64,000 nt of DNA, from the NCBI GenBank assembly GCA_001600095.1, contig BCIX01000003.1, positions 248,001 to 312,000 on the forward strand, in the 5' to 3' direction. Of this stretch, positions 1-10,636 are shown piece after piece. The notes under the pieces were generated by a model. The model ran no database searches. It was not told where the DNA came from and was given only the letters and a program-made list of their open reading frames with translations. Source of the stretch: Bullera alba (lineage: Eukaryota; Basidiomycota; Tremellomycetes; Tremellales; Bulleraceae). The position numbers were made by a program, and so were the translations under genes. The first letter of the stretch is position 1. Each line of letters begins with the position of its first letter.

Positions 1-64
1 AGCGTGTGTGAATGCTCCCTGGATGGATTCAGCATACTGGCCGGATGAAGCAAGGGATCACGAC

Positions 65-1006
65 CTACTTGGTGTTTCTGACCTCCTCGATCAGACGCTG
101 GTTCTCGTCTTCCAAGGTCTTGTTCTTCTCTTGCAGTAGCTTCACATAGTCCAACAGCGCGTCGTTGGATTGCATGCCACCGGTTGATAAGGTGGACCGA
201 TCAGGTTGAGGAGGGTGAGAAAGCACAGGCGAGATGCTGATGCTGGATAGCTTGTCGCAGGAAGATGGATCTAAGAATCAGTCAATCAGCTGCTCGATGA
301 CAAGGGAAGCACGGACGATTACGCACGGCGTCGTACCTCGCCCTGGTATCGCGGTTCGAGGTTGAGATCCTCCTCTTCCCTCTCTCCTTTTGAGACTGCA
401 GCCGGAGTCTGGTGCGACGCCACGTTGATCCGTCCGTAGGGATCCTGGTCCTCGCATAGCGATTGCACTTCCTCAATCCCGTCTGACCCGATGTGTACAT
501 GGTCGTCCAGGAGCGAGGAGGTCGGTATGATGAATACCTGGAGAGGGAGTAAGCATCAATCACTGCTACCGCGATTGGATGTACGCACCTCCCTTGTATC
601 GGTACGGCCCTCCTTGACCGGCTTTGGGGGCTTTGCTGGGCCCTGATGGTTGTTGCCCGCGCTGCGTAAGATTGCCGAGCGTGCTGGCCATCGCTGTCCG
701 ATATCAGCTCCGAGCAGGCCAAACAGGTCAAACAGGTCATTGCTTCATTGGGGTACTCGCGGCCAATCACCGCTTGCAAGATGGAAGACCCGATGCACCC
801 CTGGCTGTCCCAAGGCCCGAGTGGATGGACCAAGGTGGTATATAGTTTGCAAGTGCTCGCGATATTGCCCATTGATTGGACTTGGCGACTGGCGTTGGCA
901 GGAGTGTTGAGATGCGCATTGAAGGGAAGGTATCCGATGGAGGAATGTAAGAGAGTAGGGGTGTAGAGGCCGGGACATCGACAGAAGGTGTAGGCAATGT
1001 GGCCAT
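65..1006 (-). CDS. hypothetical protein with C-terminal coiled coil
   Basis: I do not recognise this gene. The most legible parts are the last exons. One encodes an acidic stretch (starting VFIIPTSSLLDDHVH, exon about 566-326). An intron with donor GTGCGTAA and acceptor TTCTTAG leads to the last exon, which ends ..DYVKLLQEKNKTLEDEN..NTK and stop TAG at 65-67. This tail has heptad-like L/V/K spacing and should form a short coiled coil or zipper. The proposed start (MATLPTPSVDVPAS, ATG at 1006) opens a Pro/Ser-rich N-terminus, and a TATA-like CTATAAGAG lies near 1100 on the minus strand. The joins between about 770 and 600 are uncertain because two frames look coding-like there. It could be a small transcription factor that uses its C-terminal zipper, but no basic DNA-binding region is visible, so I assign no function. 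Confidence 0.45.
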
Positions 1007-1493
1007 GACCCCATGTAGAGACCTGTCTGATTTGGGGGATGTGTGGGATAAGACCGATAAGTTGCGTCAAGGGAAAGAGGGATGTCAGCTCTGCTCTTAT
1101 AGACAGCCCGAAGCTGTCAGCCTCCAGAAATTTGCGAGAACCGCTCCATCATTAGTACAGGGTCCGTGCTAAACTGATGGCCGTTGCTTCCCATGTTGGC
1201 CGAGATTGGACCCAGCTTCGCAACCGAGAGTTCGAGCATGATGTGAAGCTCAACCGGGGCGAGAAGAGCGGTGAGGATAAGATGGCCATCAGAGTCTCGT
1301 CAAAGCCCGACATTGTGGCTGGACCATCCAGGGAATCTCCTACGCCCGGTCTACCGCTTGAGGCAAACGATGGCGAAAGTCAGCGAGCGAGCTCTGGGGT
1401 CGGACTGCCGATCCTCTGATCCTCTGTGTGCTTTCGGTATAGAGTCTAGAGCCTGGCCTAAGCCGGGAAGTCGGATGGAGTCGGATGGACTTG

Positions 1494-1523
1494 GGTTGGA
1501 CAGGGTTGGACAGGGTTGGACAG
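1494..1523. repeat. 3x 10-bp tandem repeat (GGTTGGACAG)
   Basis: Three exact consecutive copies of GGTTGGACAG, preceded by a degenerate 'GTCGGATGGA' pair. It lies in the divergent promoter region and could be a repeated regulatory site or simple slippage. Confidence 0.85.
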
Positions 1524-1748
1524 GTCTCGACCAGCTAGGCTGGCAGCCTGGCCGGCTGGAAAATGAACGGTGAGGCAGACCCACGTGGATCTGATCCCGC
1601 TCTCCCCTGGGGCCGGCCGGGGGCCGAGCGGGTGCCGCCGTCAGCCGGTCGGGCGAGTTTGCATGCCCGAGATCCTGCTGCTGCAACTGTGTTGAGACCA
1701 AAGACTCACTTCTATAGGTCTAGTACATGGAAGGATGGGCCGTACATG

Positions 1749-1756
1749 TATATAAG
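1749..1756 (+). promoter_or_regulatory. TATA box upstream of methyltransferase
   Basis: TATATAAG lies about 105 nt before the ATG at 1862. This is a normal distance for a fungal TATA element plus a short 5' UTR. Confidence 0.55.
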
Positions 1757-1861
1757 ACCAACAACTGACTATGCTCATCTACTTCATCCTTCCATACCTA
1801 CTGCTGAACCGAGATTCTCACTTTGTTGGATCCACATAGGCACACTACAAACCTTTCGACG

Positions 1862-3079
1862 ATGAGCACCCCTCAGGCGCCTGGTCCGGCTCATCCCTGT
1901 GATGAGGACTCACATGGTGGTTGTGGGCACGGTGACCATCACGATCAAGGTCATTCTCATCATGATCACAGTCACAATCACCACCATAGTCAAAGCCATA
2001 GCCACGACCACGTCGGTTCGAACGGCTCGCACGAGTTCTACAATGCAGACGAAGCGGATCCCTGGTCCGGGGACAAGTATCTAGCCGACGAGAGAGTGTG
2101 AGTGCCGTTGGCTGGTGGAGTGTGTTCATCGAGGTGGCTGCCCGAGATGTGGATAGCTGACTCAGACTGCGTAGCCAATCGACGGCGGTGGTCAACATGG
2201 ATCATATCGTGTATTCCCTCAAGCAGGCCGGATACTCCGAGTCGGACATGGCCAAGATGAACGTATTGGAAGTCGGCAGTGGTGAGCCAGAGTCTCACCC
2301 ATCTACACTTTGCGCGTTCTCTAGTCCCATCACCCCTAGCATCCCTGTCCTCTAGTTTCATCACCCCTGGCAGATTTCTGTCGAGCATGCCCAGACTGAC
2401 ACGACCCTTAGGCGCCGGCACGGTCACTCGGCACCTCTCCAAAGTCTTCGCCTCTGTCCACTGCGTCGACACCTCCACCAACATGCTCCTCAGCCTATCG
2501 ACCCACGCTGGCCCTAACGTCTCGTACTCCCTGTACACCCTCACCCCGGACTCCGCCTTGGCCTTCACTCAGCCGCTGCCCAGCCCCACGCCGGACGAGT
2601 CGGCACGAAGCCTCGTACCCCCACGGAGGCAATTCGACCTCGTCGTGGTCAACCTCGTCCTCCACCATATTGACGCTCCGAAACCATTCATGCAGGGGAT
2701 CAAGGGGTTAATGGCCCCTGGGGGATGGTTGGTCATTACGGAATTCGGAGTCGAAGATGGGGAAACGGGAGAATGGGCCGAGAAGAGGAGACATGGGCAT
2801 GTGAGTGAGCCGCCGTCGACACGCCACAATTTCTTCCCTTGGATTTGTATCCTTTGCTCGAGGTTACAGACGCGCTGACGACGATAGCTCGACGCAAACT
2901 CGTCCGCAGCGAAGCCGGGACATTTACACGCCGCGCACACCCCCGCGTCCATCACCAACGCCCTACAGAGCTTCGGGTTTGATCAGGTCACTGCAGAGCT
3001 GAGGGGCAAATTACCTCTTACACCCAATGAAGCGGAGAACCCGCCCTGTCTAGTCGTTAGGGCCCGGAAGCCGGAGTGA
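1862..3079 (+). CDS. SAM-dependent methyltransferase with His-rich N-terminal tail
   Basis: Four exons read cleanly: 1862-2097, about 2175-2281, 2412-2800 and 2888-3079 (TGA). The core is a class I Rossmann methyltransferase. VLEVGSGAGTVTRHL is motif I (SAM binding) and is completed across intron 2. VHCVDTS is the acidic loop. FDLVVVNLVLHHID is motif IV, and PGGWLVITEFG is the post-motif strand. The first about 60 residues are unusual, with long runs of His, Asp and Ser (HGGCGHGDHHDQGHSHHDHS and onward), typical of zinc or nickel-binding tails. The fold resembles Methyltransf_11/25 small-molecule methyltransferases. The substrate is unknown. The metal tail suggests metal buffering or metal-regulated activity, which is inference. 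The fold is certain; the biological role is open. Confidence 0.85.
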
Positions 3080-3450
3080 GGTTATACCGGGAACGAGGGT
3101 GCGAGGTCTCTCCACCAACTACGACTCTAGGCGTGGCTGAAGGTCAGCTCACAGACAGGCCAAGGCGACGGCCATTGTAGATTTGACGAAGTCCGCGAGA
3201 TGCATTCGCTTTTGACTTCGCAGCTTCATGGATCACTGCGCTGTAAGGGAGGTGATATTCGGATGCCGAGTCACTGCGAGTCATGGTGCTTTCCTCTCCT
3301 CGATCACTCTCCCACCCCGCACAAATCACGAGGAGTCCACTTCAGATCCCATCAGCAGCTCCAACATGCGACCAGGGTCCACATCTCGACCGGCGCGAGA
3401 CCAAAGGAAGCCGCATCATCGCACCGTTCGTACCGTCACCGTGTCAACAA
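3080..3450. other. convergent intergenic region
   Basis: Space between the 3' ends of the methyltransferase (+) and the Whi2-like gene (-). I see no supported gene. Confidence 0.5.
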
Positions 3451-5065
3451 TTACATGCAGATGCAATGATATGATCCTGTATCCAACTCAGGCGGCGAGG
3501 CGGGACGAGCGTCGTAGCTCGCCCGGGTATCGGGGGGNATAATCGATGTGAAAGTGCGGAAAGCGAAATGCGAAAGAACGAGAAGGGAGAAATGGTCCGA
3601 TGCGAGCTTGAGATCCCAGATCAGATCTGTCAATGCCGTCAATATTCTCCCTGCAGTCTGCACGTTTACAGAGATGTCACCCACCAGAGAAAGCTCCAAC
3701 GTCCATACCCGTCTAGCCCAGACTTTGACGCTGATCGTCTCTTTCTCCGCTGTGCTCGAGGCTGGGATATCAACGTCCACCCCGTCCCACCAGCATTTTC
3801 GCTACGTTCAGTCAGCCATTGAATCCTTCGAATCTCCTTCACTTCTTTGTGCCGTTGTAGGACCTGCGAGATCGGAGCAGGAGATCAAGACGAGGGGCTA
3901 TCACTCACCGCTGGCTTTCTCCAAAACAGGAGCAGCTTTTGCGCCGTCATCATCTGATTCTGATCGATATACGGCACGGTCACGTTCTCCGGGACGCCCG
4001 GCTGGCCGGGATGGATGATGCCTGTTTTGAGCAGCACGAGGGCCATCGAGGAGATAATGTTGCGTCCGGGCTCGCAAGATCGGAATCCCCACGCGTCGTC
4101 CCGGTTGAAGCCGCTGAAGCAGGAGGGTCAGCATTGCGTCCTTCCGAGCTGTAGCCTTCTTGGGAGGGAGGGACAGGCAGGATCACAGGTCTCCTGGACC
4201 CAAGGTCCAAAGCATGCCGCAAAAAAAGTCTCTCCCTCGTCGACTATGACCCACCTCATACAGAGCATGTCGATGAGATGCTGTTCCGCCAGATTATTCT
4301 CCTTGTTCACATTCCTCTGCAGCGCCGCAAAGATCATCCTCCTGTCCTCCAAAGCTTTACCACAGGCCTTTTTCAACACCCTCAACTCGTCGTTTGGCAT
4401 GCCCGTCGTCATGTCCGTTTTGGCCAAGGCCCCAGGTTTCGTGATTGAAAAGTACTCCAGTTCCTCTCTGAGCACGATGATGGCCTGCTTTGACAACAGG
4501 GGGTTCTGCGACGTGTCTGAGGTAGGGTCCCCCGGGGACGAGGGGATCGTGGATTGCGCTTGGAACAGGCCGGGCGAGTTGGCCGTGCCGTAGAATGTGG
4601 TCTGGGCGTTGGACCAAAAGTCGAGTATGTACTGGAAGCAGTCTGGGTCGAACTGGGTGCGGCGCGTGTCAGGCAGTACAGATACAGTGATGGTGTATGA
4701 GTATTGTGGTATGGCGTGGCGAGGATAAGCGGTGGAGACGGTTCCATCAGCCAATTATCAAACTAATAGCCACCTTGATGGCCACTCACGTCGACCTGGA
4801 ATACACCGTCCTCCCCCTCCCACCCCGCTGGCTTGCTGAGGATCAAACCCTGCGGGAACAAACCCAACAGCACGCTCTCGGGTAAGAGCATCAACACCTC
4901 CCTGTCCACAGGGAAGATTCGGCCCCTCAGATCGAGATTCAGCCTCGAGAGGAGTTGTTGATTGTTTGAGGGGTACAGTGGTGGAGCGGGATACTGCACA
5001 GACGTGATCGGGGAAGAGGAGGGCGCGACCGAGGTTATCGGGTTGGACGAAGCGGCGACGGCCAT
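3451..5065 (-). CDS. WHI2: Whi2-like BTB-domain stress/growth regulator
   Basis: Exon 1 (5065-4790) ends ..GVFQVD and exon 2 (from 4652) continues FDPDCFQYILDFW, giving a continuous BTB/POZ-type core: LRGRIFPVDREVLMLLPESV, LLGLFPQGLIL, then FDPDCFQYILDFW. Exon 3 gives SGFNRDDAWGFRSCEPGRN and exon 4 begins RKCWWDGVDVD and ends VKVWARRVWTLELSLV. These blocks are the characteristic parts of yeast Whi2 and its fungal relatives. Whi2 works with the phosphatases Psr1/Psr2 in the general stress response and in amino-acid-sensitive TORC1 restraint (family knowledge). The tail after TLELSLV runs about 70 residues to a stop at 3451, crosses an ambiguous base (n at 3538), and may be wrong; an intron or an earlier stop is possible. 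Start chosen at MAVAASSNPITS, the first ATG before the conserved region. Confidence 0.8.
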
Positions 5066-5745
5066 CGTGGGAGATGGTTGATGTGGTGGAAAGGTCTATG
5101 TGGGTGATAGGCGATCGTAGTCCGCTGGAGGGCCGACTATGTGAACTGTGGCGAGATTGAAATGATCCGAACCTTTGAGGGAGTGGATGATCGAGAGATG
5201 GAGACACTGAAGCGGGGATGGATGGTTTGAGCGGTTGATCAAAGACGGGGAGGATCCCGTTCTTCGTACTGATCTGATTCGGTGTTTCAGATGCGGGACG
5301 TGCTCGAGTGGTATGTATCGCGATGTATCTGCAATTCGTGTGCCGCTGTTCACTGCCAACAATGTCACTGTCGAGCAGGGTGAAGGGTGGGCGATGCTGA
5401 TATGGGAGAGTCGAGATGAACGAAGATGTGAAAGGGGGGAGTGAATTATCAAAACAAAGCAAGATCCAAAGAGTCAGGTGGGACCGTGCCTAACGGCATC
5501 TTCTCAACACCAACCCTCAAGACAACGATACGACACCGTCGATACCGAGAGAACACTGTTATAACAAGAAGAGCAATTCAGTCCATAGCACTGAACCAGA
5601 CAAGGGAATAGATGCAGCTCAACACTGCTAGATTCAGTGACCAAACCAGCCTGAAGTAGAGACCCATAGTTGCCCCGATCACATCCGAGCCCGCACCACC
5701 TCACCGCGAAACTATGTGTAATGCATCAAACCCCTCCTATTGCCT
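5066..5745. other. intergenic region upstream of WHI2-like gene
   Basis: Holds the WHI2-like 5' region and the QCR8 3' region (both genes minus). Long minus ORFs here run into WHI2 exon 1 in another frame and look like UTR, not genes. Confidence 0.5.
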
Positions 5746-6672
5746 CTAGTGGTGACCGCCCTCGGCCTCGGCAAGAGCGTGGTGGCCAGCCTTCGAGTTG
5801 TTGTACGCGTAGCTGTTCCCGGTCAGTATCTCCCATTCCAGACTCGTTCCGCGATTTTGAGGGATTGTACGACATCTACTCACCCGGCGTTTCCCCACGA
5901 GTAGGCCCAGTATCCTGATGATTTAGTCAGTAATTGCTCTGAGACCATACCACCAACAGGCCTCGCTGCGCGCTGGGGAACGAAGACGGACTCACCGATA
6001 CCGAAGGGGACGATCCAGTATGGCACCTGGTGCATGATCCTGGTGAAGCCGTTGAAGATGTATCCCTGCAGGACACCGGCCATAGGTCTCTGCCTGAACG
6101 GCGAGACGGCTGCGAGGGGAGGCGCGGAGCAGAGAAAGGTGATGAGATCGATTGATGCGAGGGCGAGGAAATCGATGCAAGGCGTAGTTTCGAATTGAGT
6201 GAATATCGTGAAAGAAAGCAAAAGAGGGTCGGTTCATGAGCACTCGCACCGGGCTTCACGACCAGCACTTACAATATGTCACGACACCCTTCTGCTTGGG
6301 TCCTCCCATGTCACCCCACCATCCGATCTGCGCCGTGTCAGTATTGTCCAGTGACGATTGTCCGTTCGGCCCAGGTCCCAAACCAAATTACAACACCCTC
6401 CACCGCCAACATCCAGCTCCAAACGTCGCAAAGAGCCTCTTGCTCTGCTGGCAAGCGTTCCCTGTTCACCCTTGAACGTTCCTACACCGCTTCCTCCTCC
6501 ACGAAGGCCTCTGATCCTCGAATCGCTCTTGTCCAATTCTTTCCGAAATCCATGAAGTCAACTCACGTATCCTTTGCCTAAACCAACTCGTCAGCTCAAA
6601 TACCCCAGTCAAGCCAGGCTGCTATCACTCACCCGTGGGCATACCACTCTGCACTGGGAACGTGGGTCTCAT
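5746..6672 (-). CDS. QCR8: ubiquinol-cytochrome c reductase subunit 8 (complex III)
   Basis: Six exons: 6672-6633, 6577-6567 (11 nt), 6327-6273, 6109-5996, 5914-5884 and 5812-5746. The spliced protein starts MRPTFPVQSGMPTG and contains IGWWGDMGGPKQKGVV and SPFRQRPMAGVLQGYIFNG. It continues with VPYWIVPFGIGYWAYSWGN and ends AEAEGGHH. This matches Qcr8/QP-C along its whole length of about 110 residues, including the single membrane helix after RIMHQVPYWIVPF. Qcr8 sits beside cytochrome b in the inner mitochondrial membrane and is needed for complex III assembly (family knowledge). The 11-nt microexon adds 'GKGY' between exons 1 and 3 and keeps frame (phase 1 to phase 0). No stop or frameshift is seen once all six exons are joined. 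Confidence 0.93.
6567..6577 (-). other. QCR8: 11-nt microexon of QCR8
   Basis: The exon GCAAAGGATAC lies between the acceptor GGTTTAG and the donor GTGAGTTGAC. It is required to join ..MPTG to IGWWGDMGG in frame. Confidence 0.8.
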
Positions 6673-6982
6673 CTTGGCTTGCTTGTTACAGAACAGTACA
6701 TACACCCCACCCGCACTTGACTTGTAGATCCAATGGGAGCGTCGGCGTATCCAATTCCCTCCGAAGCGGAATCAAATATTTGCCCCGCCCAGCAGATATC
6801 GCCGAGTGTGGCAGTGATGAAAGCAGAGCATTCGATCGCGAGCACAGCACATCTGGTCTCCTCAACACCTCTCATCCTCCTCTAGTAACACATCGATTCA
6901 AGAGCTGTAGACATTCCACTCACTCAGCTCCAAGCAAGCACCCACATCAAGTGACGTTCAGTACCCGTCGCTAGCACCCAAC
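6673..6982. other. divergent promoter region QCR8 / small mitochondrial protein
   Basis: A short 310-bp shared upstream region of QCR8 (-) and the plus gene at 6983, both plausibly mitochondrial. Coordinated expression is possible but unproven. I recognise no clear TATA box. Confidence 0.5.
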
Positions 6983-7751
6983 ATGTCGGCCATTGAATCC
7001 AACTCGCTCCCAGCGCTCACGCCGGAAAACCTGACATGGCCACAGCCGGAGAACAAGCCGCAGATGTACAGGAACATGGCAGGCTTTGCTGCTTTTGGCT
7101 GCGCGGTCAGGGCGTACCAGCTGGGTATCCACAAGAGGCCGTACTTGTCCTGTAAGTCAATCCACCTGCTAATTTCTGCTCTACCTCCAGTTCGGTGTGG
7201 AGAGTGGGAGAGGTAGAGGACGCGAGGTGGTTCACATGGGATGGGATTAGCGACGGAGGGGTGCCGCTAGAAGAACGTTGGCTCGGGCGTGACGCAGACA
7301 AGGATGAATGGGACCTGGAGGCCAATTGCAAATTCGACCTTGAGCTGACCCAAAATCCAGCACCGAGATCATATGCCATCAGCGCTGTCGCCTACGCCGG
7401 TGTCGGATGGGGTGTGTATCACATTGTTAGACGGCAGTGAGTCGCTCGCTTTCACTTCTTCTCCCGGAGTGCACATCCTGCCATGGGCCCGAGAATCTGG
7501 AAACTCGAGGAGCCCGGAACGTCAAGTTCTGCTTTTTGGCTCAGGTGCGGACGAGGCAACGGGAGTGCTGGCACGGAGTGTCTTGAGAGATATATTACTC
7601 AGTGGTAGAGAAGTCAGGAAGTGAGCTGACACTCGGCAGGAACTACCTCATTGCGAGGATGACCAAGGATATCGCGGACAGGACGTCTCACGAGAAGATA
7701 TCACACGACGAGGCCGCGAGCCAAGGCTCTGCTCTGCCTGCTGGGCTATAG
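6983..7751 (+). CDS. small predicted mitochondrial membrane protein (possible complex I NUXM-like subunit)
   Basis: Three exons (6983-7151, 7361-7436, 7640-7751) give about 118 residues. The protein starts MSAIESNSLPALTPENLTWP. A first hydrophobic segment, YRNMAGFAAFGCAVRAYQLG, is followed by a basic turn (IHKRPYL). A second hydrophobic segment, YAISAVAYAGVGWGVYHIV, then ends in RRQNYLIARMTKDIADR and a polar tail. Two short helices with a basic loop and no classic presequence fit a small accessory subunit of an inner-membrane complex. The pattern reminds me of the fungal complex I accessory subunit NUXM, but I cannot confirm this by eye. The head-to-head arrangement with QCR8 supports a respiratory role. 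All three splice junctions are canonical and in phase. Confidence 0.75.
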
Positions 7752-8579
7752 GCTCGACACACTCATGGGCGTTGGGGAAGGACGGGGCTAGGCGGAGGGA
7801 AACAGGCGATTGGGGCACAGGGGTCTATCGGGCGAGGAGTGATGGACCTCATGTGGAAGGCGACAGAAAGGGGTATAGGAAGGCTGGATGTGGACCTGGT
7901 CACGTTCGGCGCGGTCGGGTGGTGCAGTAGGGTGCAGTACACCAAGGTCATCCGCCGATTAGGCTCAGATAACCGACAGATAGACAGCTGTAGCGGTCAG
8001 GCACAACCATGACAATCATGCAACTCAGAATCAGACAAGTTTCCAGGTGGAGTGACATGAGTCGCGACGGACCGTTCGGGGCGTACTTCGCAACGTCTGA
8101 CACTGTGCCCCGACGAGATAGTAGTCATTCTCACAGGTCCAGCGGGCCTCAAGATTCGACATGTCTTCTATGTGGTTCTCAGTGTACAAAATAGTCTTCC
8201 TGCGAGCGAAAAGACATTGGCAAAAGACGACGTACGACAGCGAAGAGCATACGTCGCAACGTCGCATAGAACAGAGATGCGACTGACACCATGGGTCGGT
8301 CTACGCGCACTGGGGTAACGCAGGGTACCGCTCACTAGGCCACTTAGGGATCTCAGTGCGTGCGCTTGCGCTAGCTTACCTGTGGCGCTCTTCTAGAATC
8401 GCAGGCATGTCGATGGCGCTTAGGCACCCTAGGATGGCGTGCGGGGCTGGTGCAGAATTGCATGCTGACTACGTCCCACCCTGGAGGCCACGGCGTGCAC
8501 TAGGCAGCGCTCTATCTCCTCGCATGGTAATCCAGTCCACTGTGGGACTCAGGCCCTTTTCCCCTCGTAACTCCACTCC
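7752..8579. other. convergent intergenic region
   Basis: An 828-bp space between two convergent 3' ends. The ORFs here (for example 8356-8715 plus) overlap the end of eIF3i on the other strand and have no gene-like features. I see nothing else. Confidence 0.5.
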
Positions 8580-10294
8580 TTACACCTCGACCTCTGGCTC
8601 CAAATCCCCGAAAGGCCTGCTTCGGAAGTACGACTCGTCGAACTGCAATCCAAGTCAGCTCGTCCATGCCCTTTCTGAGGCTAGCGGAGAGCGGAACCTA
8701 CCCAGTGTACTCTGACGAAACCGTCCTCGGAGCCGGAGGCGTATGCCTTGCCCTGAGGGTGCACGGCCAGAGTGTTGATGGGTCCGCTAAGAAAATGAAT
8801 CAGCATATATTGCCCTCACACGATATGCGTTGTGATCGAGGATAGAGACTTGTCACTCACAAATGCCCCTTAACTCGACCGACCTCCTCTTCGAACAATT
8901 TGTGCCAGAACCGCGACTCGAATTTACCCGCTCTCGACGACGTCGTCGTCACGCTCATCGCGTCCTGACCTCCACCCAAGATGACCTGAGGGTCGGTTAG
9001 TAAGAATGCCTGCTAGCAGCTGGCTCGACTCACATAAGGCCTCAAAGGGGCGATACAAGCTGAATTCAGGGGCGTCTCCGTCACATAGCTCTTCATCTCC
9101 TGTAATGTCTCAACGTCGAAGATCTGCCAAGAAAAATCAGCACATGCAACGTTTCCGGAGGGAACTGGACCCACCCTCGCCGTCTTGTCCTTGCTCGAAG
9201 TGATGAAATACGTGCCGTCGGGGCTCAATTGGATATCCGTAATCTCGCCCCGGTGACCGTCCTCCACCACCCGATTGACCTCTTTACCCGACTTGACGTC
9301 GTACTTTCCAATCTTTCCATTCTCATGTCCGGTGATGATGTGGTCGGACAGGGGGGCAAAGACGGCAACCGTGGCCTTTGGTCCGTTTTCCGAAACGTTG
9401 ATCTCGATCACCGGGTCGTTGGACTCTGGAGCACTAGATCAGCGGATGATTTGAAGGGTTGAGCGGGATTGACCCACGCGACGAGGCATCTTCCTGGTTG
9501 ATAGAGTAGACTCGGAGCATACTTGGCTGTCCTTGTCTCTGCTCTGTTATGCTCAAAATCGACGAATCGTCCTCGCTGCATTCCGGGTCAGAGGCTACTC
9601 CCAGAAGCAAAGCCAGCATTTGAGGACGTTGCTCACCTCCACGCTACCCTCTTGACTGCCGTCAGGAAGTCCCACGTCTTCAAGCATTTTCCAGTCTTGA
9701 CATCCCATAATCTCATCGTGTTGTCCGCAGCGCCCGTCACCAGCCATCTCGATTGAGCTAGGAGGCAGGTCGTCAGCCGGTTCCTCATATCGATACGGCG
9801 ACCTCTCGACATCTTCGCGGGTATCCTGACTATTCGAGCCAGGACAAAGTAACGCCTCCTTTCCGATTCTTTCTGCAACAACTCCATTTGGCAACTGCGC
9901 ACCCCTGACCGGCAACCTCTCTTTCATCCTCCTGACACCACCCGTGTCCTGACCAGTCCCCCCACCGACTCCATTCCAAAGACGAGCCGAAGGCAGCACT
10001 CACAATCCACGGAAACCGTCCAGACCGATCCATTGTGTCCGTTGAACGTGCCCAATCTCTCTCCATTAGAGGTGAACCACACATTGACCACGTTATCCTT
10101 CGAGGCGGAGAACAGCAGGTCTCCTTCGGCATTGAAGATGATCTGCGTCAACGCCCGCTCGTGTCCTTGCAGAATGATCGGTTTCTACCAAAGCAAGTGT
10201 TAGCGAAGCTGACCTCCAGTTTCCACTTTCCGCCCCGGTCCAACGATCACGATTCTTCCCGCTGTCTCCGGAGAGGGGACCCGTCACCTACCAT
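8580..10294 (-). CDS. TIF34: eukaryotic translation initiation factor 3 subunit I (WD40)
   Basis: The spliced protein begins [19 protein letters not shown] and carries WD repeats. Examples are [75 protein letters not shown], and a last repeat [20 protein letters not shown] followed by HW. The end reads [20 protein letters not shown] and stop (8580-8582). This order and the N-terminus are those of eIF3i (yeast Tif34), a seven-blade propeller in the eIF3 complex that helps recruit 40S subunits and scan mRNA. Exon 1 is the start codon alone: ATG at 10292-10294 is followed directly by donor GTAGGT, and exon 2 begins AAACCGATC at 10184. Several further introns interrupt the propeller. Confidence 0.92.
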
Positions 10295-10636
10295 TTTATC
10301 TCGCTAGATGTCGGGTGTTGCTTGTCGTCGTCGTTGTCGTTGTTGAACACGCTTCGACACCTCGAATGGCCATGTTCAACTTTTTGCAAAAGCGCCTCGA
10401 GCCGCCACATCGAAGTTGGCAGGTCGGCGTTTCGGCGATATCACAGGGCGTGAGCCTGGATGGTGCTGCCGGGTCGTCGTTCGTATAGCGTGCTACGCCT
10501 ACCAGGCATTCGCGCTGATGTATGGCCCGCGGTTCAATGGTACTGCTGCACAGACGGAGAGTATCACAGTACATGCATGTCCAAAGCGGGAAGATCAGGG
10601 GTATATAAAAACAAAATTGTGGTAACGAAGACACGG
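10295..10636. other. intergenic region between PNO1 3' end and eIF3i start
   Basis: Contains a GTCGTCGTCGTTGTCGTTG microsatellite just upstream of the eIF3i ATG and a TATATAAAA at about 10602 in plus orientation. I see no gene. Confidence 0.5.

Larger units (their letters stand above)
1007..1861. other. divergent intergenic region
   Basis: Shared upstream region of the minus gene ending at 1006 and the plus methyltransferase at 1862. It contains a 10-bp tandem repeat and a TATA box (listed separately). The ORFs crossing it have no recognisable protein content. Confidence 0.6.

Noticed and set aside
282..1070. 262-residue minus ORF
   Set aside because: It crosses several clear donor and acceptor sites and its residues are Ser/Arg-rich shadow coding; the spliced alternative frame fits better.
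4758..5462. 234-residue minus ORF upstream of and overlapping WHI2 exon 1
   Set aside because: It is out of frame with the conserved Whi2 peptide and shows no domain.
8356..8715. 119-residue plus ORF
   Set aside because: It overlaps the eIF3i last exons on the opposite strand; composition is shadow-like.
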